Shown one piece after another: positions 34,017 to 43,145 of a stretch of 64,000 bases of DNA. Origin of the DNA: Pontibacter litorisediminis (GTDB taxonomy: Bacteria > Bacteroidota > Bacteroidia > Cytophagales > Hymenobacteraceae); contig NZ_JARDUA010000009.1 in NCBI RefSeq assembly GCF_029360645.1, positions 1 through 64,000 of the forward strand, given 5' to 3'. The translations under genes were made by a program, and so were the position numbers. Each line of letters opens with the position of its first letter. Position 1 is the stretch's first letter. The notes under the pieces are model-generated. The model searched no databases and was not told the origin of the DNA. It saw nothing but the letters and a program-made list of their open reading frames with translations.

Positions 34017-35408
34017 CTACACTTCCTCCTCGGCTCTATACTTCTTCAGCTTCTCTTTGTGGATGAGTTGCTTCTCCAGCAGCTTCTGCACCTCGGGCTT
34101 GTCGTAATCCTCTGCTGATCGGATGTGCTTCATTACCTTTTTCATGATCTTGTCCTGCTGCTGCCCGGTTTCAAGGGCGTAGGAGTAGGGGAGGTCGGTG
34201 AAGGTAACCATGGAGTAAAGCGGAATCCACTTGTCCGGGTACTGCTGTGATATCTTGCCCTCGATCTTCTTGCGCAGCAAAAAGCGTGGGTCCGCAACTT
34301 TATCGCGCATCTCAATAAAGTTCAGCACGGCCAGGTCGGCAATGGCATCGGCGTTGGGCTTGCGGCGGCGCTCGAAGGCCTTGAACAGCGCCTCCCAGTC
34401 ATCGCCCTCAAAGCTATCCAGCATCTGGTCCAGCACGGTAATGTCTTCAAAGCCAGCGTTCATGCCTTGCCCGTAGAACGGCACCACCGCATGGCAGGCA
34501 TCCCCGATCAGCAGCGATTTGCCTTCGTAACTCCACGGAAAGCACTTAACCGTCACCAGTGAGCCAACCGGGTTGGAAAAGTAATCCTGCGCTAAGGTTG
34601 GCATCAGCGGCACCGCATCCGGGAATACCTCCCTGAAGAAAGCGGTCAGGTCATCCTCGTTGCTGATAGCGGCAAAAGAGCGCTCCCCTTCATAGGGGAA
34701 GAACAAGGTGCAGGTAAAGCTGCCGTCTATGTTGGGCAGGGCGATCATCATGTAGTTGCCGCGCGGCCAGATGTGCAGGGCGTTCTTCTCAATAGCCCAG
34801 CCCCCATCGGCAGTGGCAGGTATGGTGAGTTCTTTGTAGCCATACTCCAGGTAGCTCTGCTCGTAGTTAAAGCGCTCGGTTTTCTGCATGGCCCCCCGCA
34901 CCACCGAGAACGCGCCATCTGCCCCGAAAAGCAGGTCGGGCTGTATAATTTCTGCCTGAGCTGTCTCCAGGTTGCGCAGTTGCACCTGGTTAGTGCGCAG
35001 GTCTACCTCGGTGGCCTGGCGGCTAAAGTGATAAGTGATGTCAGGGTTGGGTTCCGAAACGTCCATCAGGGCCACGTTCAGCCCGCTCCGGGATACCGAG
35101 TAAATAGACTGCCCCTCCTTGCCATAGGGCTGGAAAGTAAGGCTGCCTTGTTCGTCATGCATCATGCGGCCATGCATCGGTATCGCCACTTTGCGCACCG
35201 CCTCCTCTATGCCAATGCCACGCAGTGCTCGCCAGCCGCGGTCGCTCAGGGCCAGGTTTATCGAACGGCCGCCATCCAGGGTGCTCTTGCGCAGGTCGGG
35301 CCGGCGCTCGTACAGATCTACTTTATGGCCGCGCTTAGCCAGGTATAACGACAGCAGCGAGCCGACCAAACCTGCTCCCATAATGGCGATGTTCTTTCTC
35401 TCGGTCAT
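34017..35408 (-). CDS. kmo: Kynurenine 3-monooxygenase
   Basis: FAD-dependent hydroxylation of L-kynurenine to 3-hydroxykynurenine with NADPH and oxygen. 463 aa. FAD motif GAGLVG (11-16) with YERRPDLRK at the end of the second strand. RSINLALSDRGWRAL is the KMO signature. LLIGDACHAVVPFYGQGMNA binds the FAD ribityl/phosphate. The C-terminal helical region (about 380-463) is the part that anchors eukaryotic homologues. It stands about 3 kb from ACMSD and 6 kb from kynureninase. Confidence 0.94.
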   Translation of the reverse strand: MTERKNIAIMGAGLVGSLLSLYLAKRGHKVDLYERRPDLRKSTLDGGRSINLALSDRGWRALRGIGIEEAVRKVAIPMHGRMMHDEQGSLTFQPYGKEGQSIYSVSRSGLNVALMDVSEPNPDITYHFSRQATEVDLRTNQVQLRNLETAQAEIIQPDLLFGADGAFSVVRGAMQKTERFNYEQSYLEYGYKELTIPATADGGWAIEKNALHIWPRGNYMMIALPNIDGSFTCTLFFPYEGERSFAAISNEDDLTAFFREVFPDAVPLMPTLAQDYFSNPVGSLVTVKCFPWSYEGKSLLIGDACHAVVPFYGQGMNAGFEDITVLDQMLDSFEGDDWEALFKAFERRRKPNADAIADLAVLNFIEMRDKVADPRFLLRKKIEGKISQQYPDKWIPLYSMVTFTDLPYSYALETGQQQDKIMKKVMKHIRSAEDYDKPEVQKLLEKQLIHKEKLKKYRAEEEV

Positions 35409-35475
35409 AGTTTATCCGGGCAGAGCCTCAAGTATGGTGTAAAGTAAAGATTTCTGGTCCGCTTGCGCAAGTTGA

Positions 35476-36060
35476 TCAGGCAACTACACACCGGAACGTA
35501 AGGTTAATACGCGGCTGCACGGCTTTGGTGGTTTTAGGCACATGGTGGAGCCAGTGGTGCTGCGTAGGCCCCTGCATGAGCAGCAGGCTGCCAGCGGTAA
35601 GTACAAGCGGCACGGGCTTCAGGTCCTGGCGGGTGCGGTGCTTGAAAGCAAAACGGCGTTCACCCCCGAAGCTCAGGCTGGCAATGCTTGGCTGCTGCCC
35701 CAGCTCCGGCTCGTTGTCCGCATGCCAGCCCATGCTGTCCTGGCCGCTGCGGTAGAGGTTTAAGAGCACACTGTTATACTGCCGGCCGCTGGCCTGCTCC
35801 ACTTTGTGCTTTAGCTCCAGGAGTACGGGCAGCCACGGCTGCGGCTTGTTGTGCAGGCCCGAGTAAGTATAGCCTTTGTCGCCACACCAGGCCGTAAGGC
35901 GGGGCATGGGCAGCTGGCGCCCGAACATCCTGATGCTTTCCTGCTGCCAGCTTACCTCCTCCAGCAGCTGCTCAAAGTATAGCTCGCTTTGCGGGGCAGG
36001 GATAAAAGCCGGGGCAAAGTATACTTCGGCATCGGGGAGGGGGAGGGGCTGTAATGGCAT
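35476..36060 (-). CDS. alkB: AlkB-like DNA/RNA demethylase
   Basis: Fe(II)/2OG-dependent repair of alkylated bases, ABH2/ABH3-like. 194 aa from the Met at 36060. The frame extends to 36147, but that would overlap the antiporter gene. Iron triad H113, D115 (WHADNEPEL) and H172 (HHWLHHVPK), with 2OG/substrate arginines R184 and R190 (QPRINLTFR). SLSFGGERRFAFKH is the typical nucleotide-recognition strand. Two AAGTATA copies, one palindromic (AAGTATACTT at 36018), occur near the N-terminal end. It may be co-transcribed with the antiporter (37-bp gap). Confidence 0.9.
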   Translation of the reverse strand: MPLQPLPLPDAEVYFAPAFIPAPQSELYFEQLLEEVSWQQESIRMFGRQLPMPRLTAWCGDKGYTYSGLHNKPQPWLPVLLELKHKVEQASGRQYNSVLLNLYRSGQDSMGWHADNEPELGQQPSIASLSFGGERRFAFKHRTRQDLKPVPLVLTAGSLLLMQGPTQHHWLHHVPKTTKAVQPRINLTFRCVVA

Positions 36061-36097
36061 ATGATCTCGGATATGAACTGTAACGTGTAAATTCTGC

Positions 36098-37369
36098 CTA
36101 TGCTTTCTTTGTAACGCCCGGCATCCGCCTCTTGCCGCTGCGGGCACGCAGGTAGTCCAGGTAGCTCATGGATTTAGTGGCGGTGATGCCGTGCAGCACG
36201 ATAGACACCAGCACGATAAAACCCACCACGCTCCATAGTTGCTCCGCATTCACAAAGGCTACCTTATCCAGGGCGAACGACAGGTAAAAAAAAGAGCCGA
36301 TGCCCCGGATGCCGAAGAAGCTGATAGCCAGTTTCTCGCGCAGCGGCATCTCTACGCCCCACATGCCCAGCAACCCCGACAGCGGGCGGATGACGAATAA
36401 GAACACCAGCCCCACCGCTGCCCCCTGCCAGGTAAGGTTATCGAGCAGGCCAAACACCAGGCTGCCGCCGAACAGCAGCAGCAGGATAACCATCAGGATG
36501 TGCTCCACCTGGTTCACGAAGTCGTGCATTTCGGTATGGTAGTCGTGCTCGGGCTCGCAGCTGCTCATGGTTATCGCGCCTACAAACACCGCAATGAAAC
36601 CATAGCCATGCGCCATCTCAGTGACGCCGTAAATAACCAAGGTGGCTGACAGGGCCAGGAAACCCTCCTGAGCCCTGGGGAATTTACTGATCTGTGGCAG
36701 TCTAAAGATCAGGAAGGCCAGGCCGCGGCCTATCAGGTAGCCGATCGCTACACCGGCCACTATGCGGTACAGCAGGTCGCGCAGCAGCCAGGTTGTTAGC
36801 CACTCGCCGTCGGTTGCCTGGGCGGCAATGGCGATCACCACCGCCAGCCAGGTAAAAGGGAAGGCCATGCCATCATTCAGTCCAGCCTCTGCGGTAAGGG
36901 AGAAACGCACGTCATCCTCCTCCTTGTCGTTGGGAGGGCCCACCTGCACCTGCTCGGCCAACACAGGATCTGTAGGAGCCAGTACGGCCCCAAGCAGTAT
37001 GGCCGCTGCCACCGACATGCCCAGCACCGTAGCGCCCAGCACGGCCAGGCTGCCAATGCACAGCAACATGGTTATGCTTATTAACCGAAGGGGCACCTGC
37101 CAATTGCGCCAGCTGACCTTGCGCCGGAGCTTTAGCCCGGTGCTCATCAGCGAGATGATCACGCTTAGCTCCGTCAGGTGCACCACGTAGTCCTCCTTCC
37201 ACAGCGGGTCGGGTATGGGAAGCTCTGCTGGCAGCAGGTAAATAAGGACGCCCAGCAGCAGGAACAGGATAGGGTAAGAAAAGGTGGTTTGCTTGAGCAG
37301 CGATGGTACCCAAGCCATAGAGAGAGCCGCCAGGCCCACAATGGTAATGGCAAGTATATAATTAGACAT
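36098..37369 (-). CDS. Na+/H+ antiporter, CPA1/NhaP type
   Basis: 423 aa from the Met at 37369 (an open stretch to 37543 overlaps the divergent symporter start and lacks membrane character). Twelve to thirteen hydrophobic segments. The ion-binding region contains LGAVLAPTDPVLAEQVQVG, with a TDP motif and the downstream EAGLNDGMAFP acidic pair, as in NhaP-type exchangers. No C-terminal regulatory domain. Probable role in cytoplasmic pH or sodium homeostasis. Confidence 0.85.
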   Translation of the reverse strand: MSNYILAITIVGLAALSMAWVPSLLKQTTFSYPILFLLLGVLIYLLPAELPIPDPLWKEDYVVHLTELSVIISLMSTGLKLRRKVSWRNWQVPLRLISITMLLCIGSLAVLGATVLGMSVAAAILLGAVLAPTDPVLAEQVQVGPPNDKEEDDVRFSLTAEAGLNDGMAFPFTWLAVVIAIAAQATDGEWLTTWLLRDLLYRIVAGVAIGYLIGRGLAFLIFRLPQISKFPRAQEGFLALSATLVIYGVTEMAHGYGFIAVFVGAITMSSCEPEHDYHTEMHDFVNQVEHILMVILLLLFGGSLVFGLLDNLTWQGAAVGLVFLFVIRPLSGLLGMWGVEMPLREKLAISFFGIRGIGSFFYLSFALDKVAFVNAEQLWSVVGFIVLVSIVLHGITATKSMSYLDYLRARSGKRRMPGVTKKA

Positions 37370-37512
37370 GTATTTTGTGTTTAGAGAGCGGTAGGTGCGA
37401 ATGCTGTATACAACACAGGTTGTACTTGCTGCAGCCATAAGCTTGTAGCATACATACGGTATTTCGGCATTTGTGCCTATATTTATAGTTCTTAAGACAT
37501 AATTTGTAGAAT

Positions 37513-38919
37513 TTGGAAGCACTAGAGGAATTTCTGGTTGCATTTAGCGATGCAGCCTGGGGCATGCCCCTGCTGATACTGCTGATGGGGGGCGGTTTTT
37601 ATTTTATGTTTTACTCCGGCTTTCTGCCGTTCCGCTTCCTGCGCCATGCCATTAACGTGTTGCGCGGCAGGTACGACGACCCGGATGACCCAGGCGACAT
37701 AAACCACTTTGAGGCCCTCTCCGCGGCCCTGGCGGCCACGGTAGGCATGGGTAACATCAGCGGCGTGGCCGTGGCCATCGCCATTGGCGGGCCTGGGGTG
37801 CTGTTCTGGATGTGGGTGAGTGCCTTTGTGGGGATGGCCACGAAGTTCTTTACCTGTACCCTGTCTGTGATGTACCGCGGCTACGACAGCAAAGGCCATC
37901 TGGAGGGCGGGCCCATGTACGTGATCACGGAAGGCCTCGGGAAGAAATGGAAGCCCCTGGCTGCCTTCTTTGCCATAGCGGGCTTGTTCGGCACGCTGCC
38001 GATCTTCCAGGCCAACCAGCTGACGCAGGTGGTACGGGAGGTGGTGCTGGAGCCAAGCGGCTTCACGACAGAAGACCTGTTCTACACCAACCTGATTATA
38101 GGCCTGACGTTGGTGCTAATCACCTCCATGGTGATATTCGGTGGTATCAAACGCATCGGCCATGTGGCAGGCAAAATGGTGCCGGGCATGGTGGTGCTTT
38201 ACATGCTGGCCGTGTTCTACATCATGATCGTTAACTATACCGCCATACCTGATGCCTTCGCGCTTATCTTTACCGATGCCTTTACGGCAGAATCGGTAAT
38301 GGGGGGAGCTGTTGGGGCGATTATTATCGCAGGTGCGCGTAGGGCCGCCTTCTCCAACGAAGCGGGCATCGGCACAGCCTCTATGATGCATGGTGCCGCC
38401 AAAACCGACGAGCCTGTTCGCGAGGGCCTGGTAGCCATGTTGGGTCCCTTCATCGATACCATCGTGGTCTGCACGCTTACTGGTCTGGCCATCATTGTCA
38501 CCGGAACCTGGCATACCTCCGATGCCAACGGCGTAACCATGACGGCCACCGCCTTTAACAATGCCATGCCTGGTTTTGGCAGCTATGTGCTGGTCATGTG
38601 TGTGTTGATCTTTGCTTTTACGTCATTGTTCTCCTACTCCTACTACGGCACCAAGTGCTTCAGTTTCCTGTTTGGGGCCAAGTATAAGCACCTGTATAAT
38701 TACTTCTATGTGGCCACCATCATCTTCGGGGCTACGGCCACTATTACGGCCGTTATCGCGCTGATAGACGGCATGTATGCCATGATGGCAATTCCAACGA
38801 TGGTCTCGGCGCTTATACTTTCGCCTAAGGTGATGTCCGCTGCCCGGGACTATTTCAGGAGGATGAAGGAATTTAAGGAGGAGATGCGCCTGCGCGAAGT
38901 AAAAGAGGTGGAGCGGTAG
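37513..38919 (+). CDS. Sodium:alanine/glycine symporter (AGCS family)
   Basis: 468 aa, about eleven membrane segments. Family signatures: FEALSAALAATVGMGNISGV (sodium/amino-acid binding region, about 57-76) and RAAFSNEAGIGTASMMHGAA. The start is a TTG at 37513, giving the usual MEALE-type N-terminus; the next ATG (37564) would cut into the first helix. Imports alanine or glycine with Na+. It sits divergently from the antiporter, 143 bp apart. Confidence 0.88.
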   Translation: MEALEEFLVAFSDAAWGMPLLILLMGGGFYFMFYSGFLPFRFLRHAINVLRGRYDDPDDPGDINHFEALSAALAATVGMGNISGVAVAIAIGGPGVLFWMWVSAFVGMATKFFTCTLSVMYRGYDSKGHLEGGPMYVITEGLGKKWKPLAAFFAIAGLFGTLPIFQANQLTQVVREVVLEPSGFTTEDLFYTNLIIGLTLVLITSMVIFGGIKRIGHVAGKMVPGMVVLYMLAVFYIMIVNYTAIPDAFALIFTDAFTAESVMGGAVGAIIIAGARRAAFSNEAGIGTASMMHGAAKTDEPVREGLVAMLGPFIDTIVVCTLTGLAIIVTGTWHTSDANGVTMTATAFNNAMPGFGSYVLVMCVLIFAFTSLFSYSYYGTKCFSFLFGAKYKHLYNYFYVATIIFGATATITAVIALIDGMYAMMAIPTMVSALILSPKVMSAARDYFRRMKEFKEEMRLREVKEVER

Positions 38920-38970
38920 AGAGTTGCCTTATGCCTGGTTAATGAAAAAGAGGAATGAATATACATGTTG

Positions 38971-39054
38971 GCTAATTGCAATGACTGGTTTCCTGTTGAT
39001 GGGCGAGAGGTCCCGATCAATAGGAAATTATAAGTTGAAGCCATTGCAATTAGC
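38971..39054. repeat. Long nested inverted repeat in a convergent spacer
   Basis: GCTAATTGCAATG (38971-38983) is the exact reverse complement of CATTGCAATTAGC (39042-39054). Inside, TTTCCT, TTGAT and GG segments match CC, ATCAA and AGGAAA, so the whole 84 bp can fold into one interrupted hairpin. It is followed by a TTAGGC/GCCTAA pair at about 39060-39080. It lies between the symporter and peptidase genes and lacks a clear T-tail. Confidence 0.6.
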
Positions 39055-39077
39055 AGCTGTTAGGCGGCAGTTAATGC

Positions 39078-39854
39078 CTAAATGAGTTCACATTCTAAGG
39101 CAGTCTCCACTGCTTTCCCTTTTTTAACAGATACCTTATAGGCTTTGTCTGCTTTATCTTGCGTGATCGCTTTTCTTAATTGGGTGCCTTCGAAGTAAAG
39201 ACCGGCTGTCTCATCACAGGCATAGCCGGGGAGCAGCTTCCCTTCTTCAATCATTTTTAAGTAGAGAGGGCGCCTTTCTGCTTCCGTATGGTAATGAGGG
39301 CAGTTGCTTCCTTTTAGGAATCCTAACCCTTTCACGACAGTAAGTTGCTCCGGCCGGGAGTCAGAGAGTCCTTCCTCAAACCAGCAAATCGCTCCTGCGC
39401 TTGGGCCTGATAAAACGATTCCTTTCTCCCAGGCTTTCCTAAGTATGGTGTCAATGCCGTGCGACTTCCATAAACTTATCGCGTTCAGTGTATTGCCGCC
39501 TGTAACCAGAATGGCATCCATTTGCAATAATGTTTCTTCAAACGGCCGTTTCTGTTCGTAACTGGAAATAAACACCTTTTGCACAAAGGGTTGTATCGGC
39601 AGTTCTTTTGCTATCGCAAACCATTTCTCGATGTAAGCTTCACTGTCTCCCACAGGGGTAGGCAGGAAACATATTTTAGGGTTTTCTTTTCCTGTAAGTG
39701 AAATGAGATAGCTGATGGTTTTCAGGTCATATCCCCCTCCAGTCAAAAATATCTTTCTTGTTATCTGGTTATTTGCAAATGACGCTACATTTCCGGCGAG
39801 GGAAACACCAACGGTAGCAATAGCTGTATTTTTTATAAAGACCCTTCTTCTCAT
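39078..39854 (-). CDS. Peptidase E-like serine peptidase (S51 family), exported
   Basis: 258 aa. MRRRVFIKNTAIATVGVSLA looks like an export signal, possibly Tat-type with an imperfect twin-arginine. The class I glutamine amidotransferase-like fold follows: KIFLTGGG, VTGGNTLN (118-124) and nucleophile S152 in SGPSAGAICWF, with H187/H189 in CPHYHTEAE. This matches the PepE/cyanophycinase group; likely cleaves Asp-X or similar peptides. The gene is AT-richer than its surroundings. First of three same-strand genes in an AT-rich block. Confidence 0.8.
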   Translation of the reverse strand: MRRRVFIKNTAIATVGVSLAGNVASFANNQITRKIFLTGGGYDLKTISYLISLTGKENPKICFLPTPVGDSEAYIEKWFAIAKELPIQPFVQKVFISSYEQKRPFEETLLQMDAILVTGGNTLNAISLWKSHGIDTILRKAWEKGIVLSGPSAGAICWFEEGLSDSRPEQLTVVKGLGFLKGSNCPHYHTEAERRPLYLKMIEEGKLLPGYACDETAGLYFEGTQLRKAITQDKADKAYKVSVKKGKAVETALECELI

Positions 39855-39929
39855 AAATAGTTTAACTTTAGGGAAACGTGTTCGTGTAGCGTCAGCCAGG
39901 CTTACTGCTACATCTTGTAGGGCAATGGA

Positions 39930-40934
39930 TTATTTCTTTTCAAGCCATTCCTTCCAGTCCTGTGCCACCTCATCCCAACCGAAGTCGTCATAGTTTACCT
40001 TTCCACTTTCATCAGAGCCAAAGAAGTTATGCTCCCTGCCTATATAAGACATAAAAGTAAAGTTCTTCTTTTTATTACGAATAGCCTCTAGGCGCATGTA
40101 ATCAAAAAAAGGCGCAGCGATGTCTTCTGTGCCATAAGCTATCAGTACAGGAATTTTCAGCTTGCGCAATGAATGAATAGGTGGCTTGGAAAAGCTGTAA
40201 ATGGATTTGAAGGTAGTCTCTCCCTGAACCTGATTATTCTCTGGGTCGTTGATCAGTTCTTGCCACAATTCAAACTGCTTCTCTGTTGCCGTTCCTAATG
40301 AGTCATCCTGTTGCCTCACCTGCGAAATGATGGTCATCATTCTCCCGAAAGGGTTGGTGCTTGCGAAAATGAGGCGGGTAACGTCCTTTGACAGCTCCGC
40401 TAGCCTAGCCGCTACGGCAGCACCCTCTGAGTGACCCGCAACAACTACTCCCTCTTCGCTAATCCACCTTTGCTTCTGTAAGAACTTTATCACTTCCTTA
40501 TTTCTATTGGCGTAGTAGTCCAAATTATCCCGCTTGATGTATTTCTCAGGGAAGCTGTTAGTTTTAGGGTCCACGTAAGCCATGTCTCTCCGCAACCCGC
40601 TCGCCTCACGGATAAGCGGCACGTATGGTTTGCTGATGATGGCAAGGTGGTAATCATTTAGTAGAATTCCCGCTTCAAAAGGGAACACCATGTATGGTTT
40701 TCCATTCTCCTGAAGCTTGATGAGCGGCTTTGGGAGCGACCCTTGGATGAAGAGGAACAGCGGCTTCTCCATCGCTTCTTCACCCTTTTTCGACAGCACC
40801 AGAATTTCCACCGTATCCTGCTTGTAAAGAGTTTGCAGGTGTCTGAAGCCGAAGTCTTCCGGTTTCTTAGCTTGGGCTGCGACATGAAAGCAAATCAGTA
40901 ATGGAAGGAAAAAGAACAGTAATGTTTGTTTCAT
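39930..40934 (-). CDS. Secreted alpha/beta hydrolase
   Basis: 334 aa from the Met at 40934, which begins a signal peptide (LLICFHVAAQAKKP). Serine-hydrolase nucleophile elbow AGHSEGA (S169), a likely acid in YGTEDIAAP and histidine in GREHNFFG close a standard catalytic triad. The length and lid-like insert (about 190-260) suggest an esterase or peptidase of unknown specificity. AT-richer than the neighbouring kynurenine genes. Spaced 75 bp from the peptidase gene. Confidence 0.8.
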   Translation of the reverse strand: MKQTLLFFFLPLLICFHVAAQAKKPEDFGFRHLQTLYKQDTVEILVLSKKGEEAMEKPLFLFIQGSLPKPLIKLQENGKPYMVFPFEAGILLNDYHLAIISKPYVPLIREASGLRRDMAYVDPKTNSFPEKYIKRDNLDYYANRNKEVIKFLQKQRWISEEGVVVAGHSEGAAVAARLAELSKDVTRLIFASTNPFGRMMTIISQVRQQDDSLGTATEKQFELWQELINDPENNQVQGETTFKSIYSFSKPPIHSLRKLKIPVLIAYGTEDIAAPFFDYMRLEAIRNKKKNFTFMSYIGREHNFFGSDESGKVNYDDFGWDEVAQDWKEWLEKK

Positions 40935-41029
40935 TGATCTTGTTGATCTTTTGCCCAACGGGTTAGGAAAGGCTGTGAACGAGGCGTAGCCGAGTATGGA
41001 GCCAGTGCAGGGCTAGCAGCTGGTGTTTT

Positions 41030-41563
41030 TTACAACTTGTTATCAAGTATACTTTTCCAATACACTCCCAACTGCCCCCGATTCTCAAACTTCTTTAGGT
41101 CAACATTTTCAGGAGCATGATATTCCTGTGTTTTTATGTATTTGATTATGTAGTCGATATTATTGAATTGCTCAAAGTAATAGTCCCAGTAACCATAGTA
41201 ACTCAACATCCATTTCAGCTCTTCGTCCAATTGATGCTCTTCTATTTTCTGGTTTATAAGTTGAAGGACTCTTTCTTCAGCTTCTTTATCAAGTTCTTTC
41301 TCCCCGTCAAATGGTCCTTGTCCGCCAGGTATACCTGTAAGTCCAGAAGGTTCTGATACTGCGTACCATTGTAGAAACAATGCCCTTTTTAGTGCTTCAT
41401 TATCATCATTAGCTAATTCTGCATACCTTTTATGGATGTTTATATACTTATCAAACACACCAATAGCGTCAACCATTTTTGGTTTGTCTCCCATTAAGGC
41501 GTGCACTTGACGTACCTGTTCAAGAAGAGCAAATTCTGTATTTGATAAATCTTCCAAATTCAT
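41030..41563 (-). CDS. Hypothetical helical protein
   Basis: 177 aa from the Met at 41563. No family recognised. Predominantly helical and acidic, with no signal or membrane segment (NLEDLSNTEFALLEQVRQVH; EEHQLDEELKWMLSYYGYWD). Codon and base composition is the most AT-rich of the window. Cytosolic location inferred. It is the last of the three AT-rich genes and is followed on its left by a 95-bp spacer. Confidence 0.6.
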   Translation of the reverse strand: MNLEDLSNTEFALLEQVRQVHALMGDKPKMVDAIGVFDKYINIHKRYAELANDDNEALKRALFLQWYAVSEPSGLTGIPGGQGPFDGEKELDKEAEERVLQLINQKIEEHQLDEELKWMLSYYGYWDYYFEQFNNIDYIIKYIKTQEYHAPENVDLKKFENRGQLGVYWKSILDNKL

Positions 41564-41727
41564 AATTACACCTACTGCTAACTTGAGTATAAACACAATG
41601 CTACTCCTTGTAGACACTCAAACCCGGCGGCTATATGAAACTGGATTAGCAAATAAACTATATAGCAAAGTATAAATAAATTGAGGCAAAGAAAAGCGGC
41701 TGGTATTTCTTTCAATACCATCCGCTT

Positions 41728-41759
41728 ATACTTTACAACTCTCTAACTCTCCAACTCCT
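41728..41759. repeat. CTAACTCT-type tract at the kynU stop
   Basis: TACAACTCTCTAACTCTCC-like units abut the kynureninase stop codon. It is the same class as tracts at 1787-1808, 1904-1924, 47122-47170 and 60318-60359. Confidence 0.45.
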
Positions 41760-43034
41760 CTACCGCTCCAGGCACTCGTGCAGGATCTCGGAGAAGCGGT
41801 ATACTTCCTCAAAGCTGTTGTAGAGCGGGGTAGGGGCCACGCGGATGACGTTCGGCTCGCGGTAATCCACTATGATGCCGGCTTCCATCAGTTTGTTAAA
41901 CAGCAGGCGTGAGTCTTTCTTTACCAGGAGCGAAATCTGGCAGCCACGGGCTTGCGGATCTGCCGGGGTGATCATCTCCAGCACGTCCTTACCCACGTGC
42001 ACATCGTTGATGAGGTACTCCAGGTAGCCGGTCAGCTTTTCACTCTTGGCGCGGAGGGCTTCCATGCCCCCTGCCTCGTCAACGAGCGCCAGTGCGGCCC
42101 GGTGCACCGCCATCGGCAGTATCTGGGCGTTGCTCAGTTGCCAGCCCGCGGCACCTTGCATCGGTATAAAGCCTTTCTTCATCTGGAAACGAACATCGGC
42201 GTCATGTCCCCACCAGCCGGCAAAGCGCGGTATACTTGGGTCGTGGGCATGGCGCTCGTGCACAAACACACCCGAAGTGCCGCCCGGGCCCGAATTCAGG
42301 TACTTGTAAGTACACCATACAGCGAAGTCCACGTTCCAGTCGTGCAGGTGCAGCGGCACGTTGCCGGCAGCATGCGCCAGGTCGAAGCCTACCAAGGCGC
42401 CCGCCTCATGGCCGGCCTGGGTAATGGCCGCCATGTCGAACACCTGCCCGGTGTAGTAGTTAATGCCGCCCATCATCACCAGGGCCAGTTCCTCGCCGTG
42501 CTGTTTTATACTTGCCAGGATGTCTTCGGTGCGCAGCGTGTGCTCGCCTTCTCTTGGCGAAAGCTCCACAATAGCCTCATCCGGGTTATAGCCATGAAAT
42601 TTCACCTGTGTCTCCAGCGCATACTGGTCTGAGGGGAAAGCGCCTGCCTCGGTGATAATTTTAAAGCGCTTGCCTTCCGGGCGGTAAAAAGACACCAGCA
42701 TCAGGTGCAGGTTCACGGTGAGTTGGTTCATCACCACCACCTCGCTTTCTTTGGCCCCCACCACACGGGCTGTTCCTGGCGCCAGGAGCTCGTGGTAGTT
42801 AAACCAGGGTTCTTCGCCTTTAAAATGCCCTTCCACGGCCAGATTGGCCCATTTATACATCTCATTGTCGATATACATCTGCGCCGATTTTGGTTGCAGC
42901 CCCAGCGAGTTGCCACAAAAGTAGATGGCGTCCTGCTTGTTTACCTGCGGGAAATAAAAGCGGTCCCGGAAGTGGTATAGTGGGTCTTGGCGGTCTTGTT
43001 CCTGCGCAAAGGCAAGCGTGTTTTGATAGGTCAT
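41760..43034 (-). CDS. kynU: Kynureninase
   Basis: PLP enzyme splitting (3-hydroxy)kynurenine to (3-hydroxy)anthranilate and alanine. 424 aa. The PLP lysine is K244 in WCTYKYLNSGPGG; D218 and H221 in GFDLAHAAGN contact the cofactor ring. FCGNSLGLQPK (39-49) and the C-terminal RVAPTPLYNSFEEV are kynureninase signatures. Several AAGTATA copies (as TATACTT on the plus strand) lie in and just after the gene. Expected to act directly after Kmo. Confidence 0.95.
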   Translation of the reverse strand: MTYQNTLAFAQEQDRQDPLYHFRDRFYFPQVNKQDAIYFCGNSLGLQPKSAQMYIDNEMYKWANLAVEGHFKGEEPWFNYHELLAPGTARVVGAKESEVVVMNQLTVNLHLMLVSFYRPEGKRFKIITEAGAFPSDQYALETQVKFHGYNPDEAIVELSPREGEHTLRTEDILASIKQHGEELALVMMGGINYYTGQVFDMAAITQAGHEAGALVGFDLAHAAGNVPLHLHDWNVDFAVWCTYKYLNSGPGGTSGVFVHERHAHDPSIPRFAGWWGHDADVRFQMKKGFIPMQGAAGWQLSNAQILPMAVHRAALALVDEAGGMEALRAKSEKLTGYLEYLINDVHVGKDVLEMITPADPQARGCQISLLVKKDSRLLFNKLMEAGIIVDYREPNVIRVAPTPLYNSFEEVYRFSEILHECLER

Positions 43035-43145
43035 GGTGTGCGTTTATACTTAAGGCTAAGCGGCCTGATTTATACTTTGTTTTCAGCGTAAGTTACGCAT
43101 TTGGGAGAATAATTTGCGGCTCGGGGGAGTGGAATGATACGGGTA

